This document shows positions 1 to 6,730 of a stretch of DNA of 12,400 bases, piece after piece; within the stretch, counting starts at the first letter, position 1; every line of letters begins with the position of its first letter. The stretch covers positions 1 to 12,400 of the forward strand of contig JAKAVX010000021.1 in the NCBI GenBank assembly GCA_021827465.1, given 5' to 3'. The notes beneath the pieces were generated by a model that was not told the DNA's origin, searched no databases, and saw only the letters and a list, made by a program, of their open reading frames with translations. The DNA comes from Deltaproteobacteria bacterium (lineage in GTDB: Bacteria; Desulfobacterota_B; Binatia; Binatales; Binataceae). The position numbers and the translations under genes are program-made.

Positions 1-1
1 G

Positions 2-949
2 AAGGAGCACGGACGCGATCTCGTGCGCCGCCTCGCGGTCCGCGCCGACGCGCTCGTCGAGAACAACCGCCCCGGCGTCGCAGAGCGGCTCGGAATCGGC
101 TACACCGACATCCGGCGCTCCAATCCCAAGATCGTTTACTGCTCGATATGCGGCTTCGGTCCCAAGGGCCGCCGCGCCAACCATCCCGCCTTCGACCCCG
201 TAATCCAGGGCTACTCAGGGATGGCTTTCGTGCAGGCGGGCAAGGAGGGCAAGCCGACCGCGGTCAAGATGGCGCTCGCGGACAAAGTCGCCGGGATGAC
301 CGCCGCGCTCGGTATCGTGAGCGCGCTGCACGCGGCGCGGGCCCGCGGCGTCGGCCAGTATCTCCGGGTCCCGATGCTGGAAGCGATGATGGCGTTCGCG
401 GCGAACGACACGATCTACGGCTACACGTTTTTGCCCGAGGAAGAGTTCAAGCATCAGGCGCCCCGCTCGACCACGCTCGATCCGTTCAAGACCGCCGACG
501 GATGGATCACGATCGCGCCTTTCAGCGACGCGCAGTACGAGCGGCTATGCACCGCCGTGGGCCATCCCGAATGGTGGACCGGCGTGCCCGACCGCACCGA
601 ACGCGCGCGCGGCATCATGCGCGGACTCGGCAAGCTATTCCAGGAGCGTCCGAGCGCCGAATGGCTTCCGCTCCTCGAGCAGGCCGACGTGCCGTGCGGC
701 CCGGTCCACAACTACGACACGCTCTTCAAGGACGACGAGATCGTCGCGAACGCGAATTTCACCGTCTATGACTATCCGGGAGTGGGCGAAGTCAGGACCG
801 TGAATCCGGGAGTCAGGTTTACCGAAACCCCCGCGAAGATATGGCGCATCCCGCCCAAGCTCGGCGAGCATACCGAGGAAGTTCTGCGCGAGGCGGGCGT
901 CGAGCGCTCGCAAGTTGAGGAACTCCGCCAGTCCAAGGTGATCAACTAA
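2..949 (+). CDS. CaiB/BaiF family III CoA-transferase (5' end outside window)
   Basis: This gene encodes a family III CoA-transferase, a cytoplasmic enzyme class that moves CoA between carboxylic acids; relatives include formyl-CoA:oxalate and carnitine CoA-transferases and 2-methylacyl-CoA racemases. The frame is already open at base 2, and the first visible residues read as mid-domain sequence, so the true start lies upstream. The GTG at 23 is internal. Visible family landmarks are ADALVENNRPGVAERLG (from about base 47), the segment YCSICGFGPKG, then FDPVIQGYSGM, and ALADKVAGMTAALGI. The Asp in the last motif (codon 281-283) aligns with the catalytic Asp that forms the acyl-aspartyl/CoA intermediate in formyl-CoA transferase. 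A C-terminal PCGPVHNYDTLF segment is also typical. The 315 visible codons compare with roughly 390-400 residues for the family, so about 80 residues are missing at the left. The substrate cannot be read from the sequence. The gene converges on the toxin-like operon to its right. Confidence 0.93.
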   Translation, partial: KEHGRDLVRRLAVRADALVENNRPGVAERLGIGYTDIRRSNPKIVYCSICGFGPKGRRANHPAFDPVIQGYSGMAFVQAGKEGKPTAVKMALADKVAGMTAALGIVSALHAARARGVGQYLRVPMLEAMMAFAANDTIYGYTFLPEEEFKHQAPRSTTLDPFKTADGWITIAPFSDAQYERLCTAVGHPEWWTGVPDRTERARGIMRGLGKLFQERPSAEWLPLLEQADVPCGPVHNYDTLFKDDEIVANANFTVYDYPGVGEVRTVNPGVRFTETPAKIWRIPPKLGEHTEEVLREAGVERSQVEELRQSKVIN

Positions 950-1551
950 CCGTACGCTCGATGTGCTCCAGATGGCGAGCGTTCAGGAAGTGAAAGGCTA
1001 CCTGGTCGAACGCTACCGCGATCCTAGATTGATCAACCTCGTCGAGATGTACCGCTAGCGCTGGCAGGATGCCAGAGCGATCGGAGTTGGAAGGCGGGCA
1101 AAGGGCTTTCTTCTCAACCCGTGCACGAAGGACGACCCCTTCCTCAATCTTCCCTCTCGCCCTTTTGCCGGGGGAGGCAAGAGAGCGGGAGCAGGCTGTG
1201 ACTTGTCAACAGCCTGCTAATCGGGAAACGCTCGTGGAGCGAACCCCCGCCCACTGGTCCCTACCCGTGTCCCTTACGGCCGTTGCGTATCTTTGAGCAG
1301 CTGGCGCATAGACACGTAAATTAGAGCGGACACTATTCCGCACTAGCCTCGCCCACAGAGGAAAAGCGCTAGGGCCACGCCAGACATGAGGACCACCACG
1401 TATAGGGTGCCGCAGAGCCCGCGGACCGGCGGACCTGGGCGGCCGCGACGAATACTACGAAAATCGCCATGCCTGGGGCACTACCGAAAATCACCGCAGC
1501 CAGCGGCGACCCGAACCTTACCGGGCCTCGGGCGGTTGCCCAGCCGACGAC
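950..1551. other. Intergenic region with no supported gene
   Basis: This 600-base stretch separates the convergent CoA-transferase gene and the accessory operon. I see no gene with family support. It holds two tandem stem-loops (1162-1183 and 1190-1218), a weak 5-bp hairpin (1326-1341), and a 28-codon ATG reading frame (972-1058, + strand) without a ribosome binding site. On the - strand, directly after the membrane gene, short hydrophobic stretches occur in two different frames (1369-1470 and 1346-1480), which may be the remains of another small membrane protein. Neither convergent gene shows a classical terminator with a T-run here. Confidence 0.6.
1162..1218. repeat. Two tandem inverted repeats (stem-loops)
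   Basis: The first hairpin pairs CTTTTGCC (1162-1169) with GGCAAGAG (1176-1183) across a six-base loop, with one G-U pair. The second is a perfect 10-bp inverted repeat, AGCAGGCTGT (1190-1199) with ACAGCCTGCT (1209-1218). With a one-base bulge it can extend inward through TGAC/GTCA. Neither is followed by a T-run on either strand, so a classical intrinsic terminator is not shown. The position between convergent genes suggests transcription termination, RNA 3'-end protection, or an intergenic repeat family. Confidence 0.5.
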
Positions 1552-1965
1552 TTATGCCGCGCCACCGGCCCGACGCTCGCCACGGTGTGTGAACACGACA
1601 ACAAGGGCTCCCCCGAAGCCAACCGCCTCAAGCACGTTGAAGGCAACGAACAGCCAACTCAGGCGATGTAAGGTTGGCGACGGGAGGAGGTTCGCCATCA
1701 GCCCGCCGACTCCAATGCATAAGCACGCAATTCCGACGCCAATACACGTCGCGGCAATCTCAAGGCGCCGCCTGAAGAGGTACGCGCCAGTCAGAATGAA
1801 GGTGCTTAGGTAGACTATGGTGCTATAACCGATCAGGGCCAGACCCCGAAAAGGGCTAAGCGCAGCGAGGAGGCCGGAGAGCGGCGCGTAAATCCACAGC
1901 GCAAACAACGCACCGAACACCCCGGTCAGAGCATAGGACAGCATGAATCGATTGATTTGCTTCAC
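1552..1965 (-). CDS. Small four-helix membrane protein, candidate immunity protein of the RHS toxin
   Basis: This gene encodes a 137-residue hydrophobic protein of no family I recognise. Four membrane segments are visible at about residues 8-28, 42-64, 70-94 and 102-125. The positive-inside rule (KQINR at the N-terminus, RRR between helices 2 and 3, HRGERR at the C-terminus) predicts that both ends are cytoplasmic. There is no signal peptide. The GTG start (1963-1965) overlaps the TGA stop of the RHS gene (1962-1964) as GTGA, so translation is very probably coupled to the upstream gene; this is why the GTG is preferred over the in-frame ATG at codon 8. A small gene fused this tightly to the 3' end of an RHS gene is the usual place and size for an immunity protein in polymorphic toxin systems. 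The immunity role is inferred from context only. An unrelated small membrane protein remains possible. Confidence 0.8.
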   Translation of the reverse strand: MKQINRFMLSYALTGVFGALFALWIYAPLSGLLAALSPFRGLALIGYSTIVYLSTFILTGAYLFRRRLEIAATCIGVGIACLCIGVGGLMANLLPSPTLHRLSWLFVAFNVLEAVGFGGALVVVFTHRGERRAGGAA

Positions 1966-4900
1966 CGACCTTCACACCCCTGCACGTCCAGAGCTAGCTT
2001 GAGCGTGCATGCGATCGTTGCACTAAGGCCCAGCTTGACACCTGCTCCGAGTACCTGCCGCTCGCAGCTAAAAAAACCTTCTCCCTCGGTGGCAAGACCG
2101 ACGACGACGCAAGTGCCGGTACCAATGGCGACGATGCCCCCGGTCGCATCCTTGGCCGCCGACACGCACGTATGAAAAGAATCGAAGGCCGCCTCCCTGC
2201 AGGCTTCCTCCTGTGTTTTCGCCAACGGGCAGTGCGGCCCCACCTTGGGCGCCTGCTGCGGGCCTCCCTTGGACGCCTGCTCCACCAGCTGGGCTCCGCT
2301 GGCGGCGGTTGGCGACCAGTCGAGGGCCCAGGCTTGGTCGACGCCGTTGATTTGCGCCCAGTTCTGCAGATCGCCTCCCCGATGGTCAAGCTTCCACTGG
2401 TCCCACGGCGGCGGCCCGCTGCTTCCCCCGCCGAACAGGTCCTCGAAGAGCCCGGCCAAGGCGCCAGCGATACCCCCGACCACCCATCCCGGCGGCCCGG
2501 CCCACTCGCCCGAGGTGAGTCCCAGGAAAAAGTCCTGCAGGGCGGGGGCCGCCAAGGCCCCTGCTCCCGCGCCCCCGGCGGCAAGGAAAGGAACCGCAGC
2601 TGCAGGAGGGAGGTCGACGAACGGACTGACGGGCACGTCGCCTCCGCCATCAGCCGATCCCGCGCCCATTGCGGACGCCACCGGGGCGACGCCAGAGCCG
2701 CGGCCGCCGGACGAGGAAAGCGGGTCCTGCAGCGACAGCATCCGCCCCATGGTGGGGCTATAATAGCGGCCGCCGCCGTAATACGCGAAACCGTCGTTCT
2801 CCATCCCGAGGTACTGGTAGGAGGTCTGATAACCCGCGCCGGTCACCGCGACGCCGCCGAGCGGATTGTAGGTGTACTGGCTGCTTACCGCGCCGGTGAC
2901 CGCATCGACCATCGCTATCGTCGAGCCCGCCCCGTCGGTCAGCGGGACTTCGGCATCTCCCGTCGGGGGCGATTCCATCAACACCTCGCCGCTACCCGGC
3001 ATCCTGAGGTAGCCGGTGGGGAGCGAGGTCTGCTCGTTCGTGATCTGAATCACCTGGCTTCCGTCGTAGGAATACTGCTGTCCTGGAAGATACCCAATCG
3101 TGTTCCCCGATTGCACCGTGATGCCTGGAAGCTCCTCGCGCCGCGCGCTGTTGTCGTACAGGATCGGGGAGGCGGTGGAGGCGGTGCCGTTTAGGCCCGC
3201 CAAGCCATTACGTGCGTTCCAACTGTAGGTTTCGCCGTTGCTCGGGTCCGTGGTGATGTCCCCGTCTTTATCAACCTTCGCCGCGGTGCCATTCCAGCTC
3301 GCTACCTGGTCGATGGCGGAGTAGGTGGCCGTGGCCGAGGCGGGTGTTCCGACGGCGGCGAGGCTCCCGCCCTCGTCATACATCTCCGAATCCTTGTTGT
3401 AGCTGTAGGTGAGGTTCCCGTACCCGGTCTGGGTACCGGTATTCGAATAGGTCAGGCCCGTCAGGCGAGAGGCCGCGTCGTAGCCGTAGGTGGTGTACAC
3501 GTTGCCCACGTTGAGGCCGGTCCGGCGCCCGTCGCTGTCATAGCAGACTCCGACCTGCGCCCCCTCCCCGGCGTGACAGCCCCCCACATAGTTCGAGGGG
3601 CTGCAGCTCGAAACCGTGAGCGGTCCTCCATTGGACATTTCGACCAGCTCGTCGTCGCAGTCGTACTCGTAATTTACGGCGGGCTGGCTCGTGGTACCGA
3701 TCGTCGCCTGGGCGCTGATCCGCCGCCCGTTCGAATCGTATGTGTAGGCCACACTGCTGGATGGCTGAGTCGGGGTCCCCTGCGTTGTGGTCTGGGTCTC
3801 CGAGAGCACGTCATCGATGCCGTCGTAGGTGTAGGTGAACTTGCTCGCGTATGTTGTCGCACTTGTGACCGAGTTGCAGTTCGCGTACATGGTTTCCGAG
3901 TTCGTGGCCTGGGTCACGCGGTCCAGAACATCATAGGTAAAGTTCGTTGTCGCAGAATCGGTGGGGAGAGAGGTTGTTATACCGCCGGAAGTGAAGCTGC
4001 AGGTGCTTGCCGACTGTGAGGAGAAGGCGGTCAGTCGCCCGAAACTGTCGTAGGAATAAGTAGTCACGTTGCCGAGCCTGTCGGTGTAGGTCTGGCTCCG
4101 TCCGTTTCCGTCAAAGTTTATGACCGACTTGTTTCCCGCCGGATCAGTGATTGTGACTTTATCCAGCGTTGCCGGACGCGTATAGGTGGTCACGTTCTGG
4201 TTGGGCGTCGTGACGCTGGTGACGTCGCCGACGAGATCATACGCGTACAGTGTCTTGGGCGGTCCCGCCGACACCGGCGGATCGTCGCGCTCGGTTACAT
4301 AGTCGTCGCCGTCGTCGTAATGGTAGTAGGTGTCCTCGTTGAGCGGGGAGATAACCTCGATGACACGCCCGACCTGATCGACGGTGTACCGGGTCGTGTC
4401 GCCCGCCGCGTCCGCTGACGATGTGACATCGCCGTAGCTGTCGTAGCCGATTGTCGAAGTGTTCCCGGCCGCATCCTTGACCGACGTGGTCTGCCCCTGT
4501 GCGTCGTAAGAGACGGTGGTGGTGCGGCCGAGGGGGTCGGTGACGGTGTATTGGTCGGTGCTGTCGCTATAAGTGATGGTCGTTGGTTTGTTGCCGAGCG
4601 GCTCGCTGAAACTCGCCAACCGATGATAGACTGCCTCGTAAGTGTAGCTCCACGTAGCCGCGGTGGCAATGGAAGTTTGGCCGGGAGCGGGCGACACGGT
4701 CACGTTCGTCAGGTCGCCGTCGCCGCTCGGATCCCACGTGTACTGGGTATAACGCCAGACGGCGCTTGAGCCGTCTTCCTCGGAAACCGACGCGATCAGG
4801 TCGCTCGGACCGGGGCGGCTGAAGAAGGTGATTTCCTTGTCGCTGGCGGCGGGGTGCCGGACATCCTCGGTCAAATAACCCAGATGGTCGAAATACAGAT

Positions 4901-6050
4901 CGCGGACGTAAGTATCCGGATACGTGATAGCCACTTCCTGTATGTATGTTCCGGTCGAATCCAGGGTATAGGAATACTGGTACCCCGCCGACGGAGTCGA
5001 AGGGCTGACGCTGTTCGCCCTGTAGCTGCTGCCATAAGTGATGTAGGTGTAGTTCTTAGAGGGAGAGCAGCTGCTCGTGGAAGTGCATTGGACGTTGACC
5101 ACGATGGATTCGATGTTGCCGAGGTTGCCCGAGCCCTGTGCGCCGTAATTGTATTTAGTTACCGGCTCGCTGATTCCCCCATAGGGCTTGAAGCTGGTGT
5201 GAGTGACCGTCTTCAAAGTATCGTAGCCATTGCTGTCGTAGGTGTAGTCAACGATCTTCGTCGGAACGTAGCCGACGATACTCGTGTTGTTGTCCGCGAT
5301 CCTGGAAACTCCGTCCGCATAGTGTGGGTCGTCATAGCAGAAGTTCACGCTTCGGTCATCGGAGGATGAGACTGTGCCGATATCGGAGGGGCTGATGGCT
5401 TTGCCGTTGCTGTTGCAAATTGATGCTTCGGTGCCGCCGCGGGTGATCGTGATGGAGTTGCCGAGGCGATCCGTGATGCTTTGCAGCGGCGCTGCGTTCC
5501 CGAAGTGATAGACGGTTCCGTCTTTGCGCCGAAGGTCCCAGCCATTGTTGTACGTGATCGTGGAGTCGAACCAGACGCCGGTCGGCTGCGAGTTGCAGAC
5601 GTAAGTTGCGGTGGGGTAGTTCTGGCAGTTGTTCTGCCCGTCGGTGCAGCCGCAATTCATCTCGCCGCCATTGGGCATCACGACCTCGGCGGAGTTGTTG
5701 AGACCCGGGTACAGGAAGATGTCGTAGTTGAGGCGGGTGCCGAGGCCGAAGCTGTGAGCCAGCCACTTTCCTGAGGCGTAGAGATCCTGTGACTGATAGA
5801 CCCGGGTAATCTGGATCGGCATCGACCCGGGAAGGGTAAGATCGGTCTTGGAATACGTGAACTTGCCGCTCGATAGGTCAGTGTATTTCTCTCCCGGCGC
5901 CGGCCCCGGGTAGATGCTGGGCCGCTCGGTGGGATAGATGCTCGGGTCTGGCGCGAGTTGCGCGCGTGCCATCCCCGTACAGGCCAAGAGGATGCCCAAC
6001 AATGCGGACAACGTCGCCGCGGCGGCCCGGATGGTCGGTTTGGCTCGCAT
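1962..6050 (-). CDS. Exported RHS/YD-repeat protein with cysteine-rich C-terminal module, probable polymorphic toxin
   Basis: This gene encodes a 1362-residue RHS-family protein. The N-terminus has a Sec signal peptide (basic start, hydrophobic core to about residue 23, ARA|Q cleavage site after residue 30); LLAC at 21-24 is a possible but poor lipobox. Residues 58-115 resemble the DUF6531-type entry domain (DLSSGKFTYSKTDLTLPG, then ITRVYQSQD). A small cysteine-rich insert follows (Cys133, 135, 142, 152). Many YD repeats then run to about residue 1000 (YTYDSNG, IGYDSYGDVT, YSYDSFGRLT, YGYDAASRLTGL). The RHS core signature spans about 1040-1110, ending in YYGGGRYYSPTMGRM and DP at 1109-1110. 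The variable C-terminus (1111-1362) has a Gly/Ala/Pro-rich linker with a glycine-zipper-like stretch (VVGGIAGALAGLF), a Trp-rich segment, and a final 90 residues with seven Cys. RHS shells normally enclose a C-terminal toxin. No known toxin fold is recognised here. The start has a purine-rich GGGGGGAG just upstream. Confidence 0.93.
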   Translation of the reverse strand: MRAKPTIRAAAATLSALLGILLACTGMARAQLAPDPSIYPTERPSIYPGPAPGEKYTDLSSGKFTYSKTDLTLPGSMPIQITRVYQSQDLYASGKWLAHSFGLGTRLNYDIFLYPGLNNSAEVVMPNGGEMNCGCTDGQNNCQNYPTATYVCNSQPTGVWFDSTITYNNGWDLRRKDGTVYHFGNAAPLQSITDRLGNSITITRGGTEASICNSNGKAISPSDIGTVSSSDDRSVNFCYDDPHYADGVSRIADNNTSIVGYVPTKIVDYTYDSNGYDTLKTVTHTSFKPYGGISEPVTKYNYGAQGSGNLGNIESIVVNVQCTSTSSCSPSKNYTYITYGSSYRANSVSPSTPSAGYQYSYTLDSTGTYIQEVAITYPDTYVRDLYFDHLGYLTEDVRHPAASDKEITFFSRPGPSDLIASVSEEDGSSAVWRYTQYTWDPSGDGDLTNVTVSPAPGQTSIATAATWSYTYEAVYHRLASFSEPLGNKPTTITYSDSTDQYTVTDPLGRTTTVSYDAQGQTTSVKDAAGNTSTIGYDSYGDVTSSADAAGDTTRYTVDQVGRVIEVISPLNEDTYYHYDDGDDYVTERDDPPVSAGPPKTLYAYDLVGDVTSVTTPNQNVTTYTRPATLDKVTITDPAGNKSVINFDGNGRSQTYTDRLGNVTTYSYDSFGRLTAFSSQSASTCSFTSGGITTSLPTDSATTNFTYDVLDRVTQATNSETMYANCNSVTSATTYASKFTYTYDGIDDVLSETQTTTQGTPTQPSSSVAYTYDSNGRRISAQATIGTTSQPAVNYEYDCDDELVEMSNGGPLTVSSCSPSNYVGGCHAGEGAQVGVCYDSDGRRTGLNVGNVYTTYGYDAASRLTGLTYSNTGTQTGYGNLTYSYNKDSEMYDEGGSLAAVGTPASATATYSAIDQVASWNGTAAKVDKDGDITTDPSNGETYSWNARNGLAGLNGTASTASPILYDNSARREELPGITVQSGNTIGYLPGQQYSYDGSQVIQITNEQTSLPTGYLRMPGSGEVLMESPPTGDAEVPLTDGAGSTIAMVDAVTGAVSSQYTYNPLGGVAVTGAGYQTSYQYLGMENDGFAYYGGGRYYSPTMGRMLSLQDPLSSSGGRGSGVAPVASAMGAGSADGGGDVPVSPFVDLPPAAAVPFLAAGGAGAGALAAPALQDFFLGLTSGEWAGPPGWVVGGIAGALAGLFEDLFGGGSSGPPPWDQWKLDHRGGDLQNWAQINGVDQAWALDWSPTAASGAQLVEQASKGGPQQAPKVGPHCPLAKTQEEACREAAFDSFHTCVSAAKDATGGIVAIGTGTCVVVGLATEGEGFFSCERQVLGAGVKLGLSATIACTLKLALDVQGCEGR

Positions 6051-6073
6051 GACTCCCCCCTGGCGTTCGTTGC

Positions 6074-6514
6074 TCAGTTCACTGTGAAGGCAGGCCCGGT
6101 GATGGAATCCACGGACACCGGCCCGCTAGTGGCACCGCGCGGAACCGTGACGAAAATAGTAGTCGACGTCGACGAGGAGACCGTTGCGCGAATGCCGTTG
6201 AATGTCACTGCGGGTGACAGGCCGAAGTCGTTGCCGTAGATAGTGACCGCAGTCCCGGCTAAGCCGTTGTTCGGCGAGACCTGGAAGATTGCTTCCCCCT
6301 TCGGGTCCTGAATGGCTGTGAGGTTGCCGTCGAGATCGTAGGTGAAGGTGGTTGCCTTTCCCGAGCCGTTGACCACTTGGGTGACATGTCCGTCAGCGTC
6401 ATAGGCGTAGGTGATGTCGGCGAGCGCGACAGAGCGCGGGATCAGAACGGCAACGGCGATGATTAGGCCCGCTGCCAGAGCGAGTCCGCGGTTTCGACAA
6501 ACCAGCCTCTTCAT
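6074..6514 (-). CDS. Small secreted protein with two YD repeats and an IPT/TIG domain
   Basis: This gene encodes a protein of 146 residues. It starts with a signal peptide (MKRLVCRNR, then a long hydrophobic core LALAAGLIIAVAVLIP, cleavage near ALA|D at about residue 32). Two YD repeats follow (ITYAYDADGHVTQVVN and FTYDLDGNLTAIQDP), and the rest is one IPT/TIG Ig-like domain (FQVSPNNGLAGTAVTIYG, then VTFNGIRATV and TVPRGATSGPVSV). No catalytic residues are apparent. The ATG at 6514 is chosen because it opens the signal peptide and is preceded by GGGGAGGAG. A TTG at 6589 is in frame but lies inside the likely promoter and would bury the signal peptide. The gene is the first of the operon, 23 bases before the RHS gene. 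In larger RHS proteins YD and TIG modules are often found in a single chain, so this may be a split-off N-terminal part or a surface partner of the RHS shell. Confidence 0.87.
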   Translation of the reverse strand: MKRLVCRNRGLALAAGLIIAVAVLIPRSVALADITYAYDADGHVTQVVNGSGKATTFTYDLDGNLTAIQDPKGEAIFQVSPNNGLAGTAVTIYGNDFGLSPAVTFNGIRATVSSSTSTTIFVTVPRGATSGPVSVDSITGPAFTVN

Positions 6515-6516
6515 GG

Positions 6517-6525
6517 CTCCTCCCC
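6517..6525 (-). promoter_or_regulatory. Ribosome binding site of the YD-TIG gene
   Basis: GGGGAGGAG lies two bases upstream of the ATG at 6514. It contains a strong anti-Shine-Dalgarno match and supports this ATG over the longer in-frame TTG start at 6589. The RHS gene has a similar purine-rich site (GGGGGGAG) close to its own ATG. Confidence 0.6.
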
Positions 6526-6557
6526 TTGGCCGCGATGTGTCGAACGCAAACGAGCGC

Positions 6558-6589
6558 AAATCTACACCCGCCCCCCCCCCGCGTGTCAA
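6558..6589 (-). promoter_or_regulatory. Candidate sigma-70 promoter of the YD-TIG/RHS/membrane operon with a G-tract spacer
   Basis: On the - strand a perfect TTGACA (6589-6584) is followed by CGC, ten G, and CGGG, which makes 17 bases, and then TGTAGATTTG. The -10 element is either TGTAGA (17-base spacing, 3 of 6 consensus bases) or TAGATT (19-base spacing, 4 of 6). Transcription would start near 6550 and leave a leader of about 35 bases before the ribosome binding site, which is a sensible geometry. The weak -10 and the G-run in the spacer suggest that spacer length sets promoter strength. The promoter assignment rests on sequence match only. Confidence 0.55.
6571..6580 (-). repeat. Ten-base poly-G homopolymer inside the promoter spacer
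   Basis: The + strand shows ten consecutive C, read as G10 on the transcribed orientation. It lies wholly between the TTGACA box and the candidate -10 elements. Homopolymers of this length are prone to slipped-strand mispairing. A change of one or two bases would alter promoter spacing without touching any coding sequence, unless translation began at the TTG at 6589. Confidence 0.9.
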
Positions 6590-6703
6590 GTGGTGTTCAC
6601 TCGCGGTGGAACCGTCGTGCAGTTTTGCTTTGGCTGCGGTCGCTGTAGCGGGCTCACTTTTGTTGTGGGCTGTGTCGATGCGGTGCCCGCACTGCCGATA
6701 GCG

Positions 6704-6729
6704 GCTCGCGGGTGAAAGCGTCCGCGAGC
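6704..6729 (-). terminator. GC-rich stem-loop directly after the pgsA-type gene
   Basis: GCTCGCGG (6704-6711) pairs perfectly with CCGCGAGC (6722-6729) across a ten-base loop, and the stem begins two bases after the stop codon of the phosphatidyltransferase gene. A second, imperfect hairpin lies at 6680-6695. No T-run follows on the - strand, so an intrinsic terminator is not proven; the stem-loops would however separate the housekeeping genes from the accessory operon whose promoter begins at 6589. Confidence 0.35.
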
Positions 6730-6730
6730 G

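Noticed and set aside
972..1058. Short + strand frame of 28 codons (MASVQEVKGYLVERYRDP and on) after the CoA-transferase gene
   Set aside because: The peptide looks protein-like and the frame stays open back to 942, but there is no ribosome binding site and no family I recognise. It could be the remnant of a gene end; unsupported as a gene.
1069..1296. 75-codon + strand frame across the stem-loop region
   Set aside because: It runs through both inverted repeats, has low-complexity composition and no recognisable motif, so it is probably a chance frame.
950..1551. Search for CRISPR, tRNA or insertion-sequence remains
   Set aside because: There are no regularly spaced repeats, no cloverleaf pattern and no transposase-like translation in this gap or elsewhere in the window.
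2172..3194. Long + strand frame of 340 codons antisense to the RHS gene
   Set aside because: It is the shadow of the RHS coding strand in a GC-rich region; the RHS motifs on the - strand explain this stretch.
6515..6589. TTG start at 6589 extending the YD-TIG protein by 25 residues through the G-tract
   Set aside because: The extension would bury the signal peptide, the TTG is part of a perfect TTGACA box, and a strong ribosome binding site precedes the ATG at 6514.
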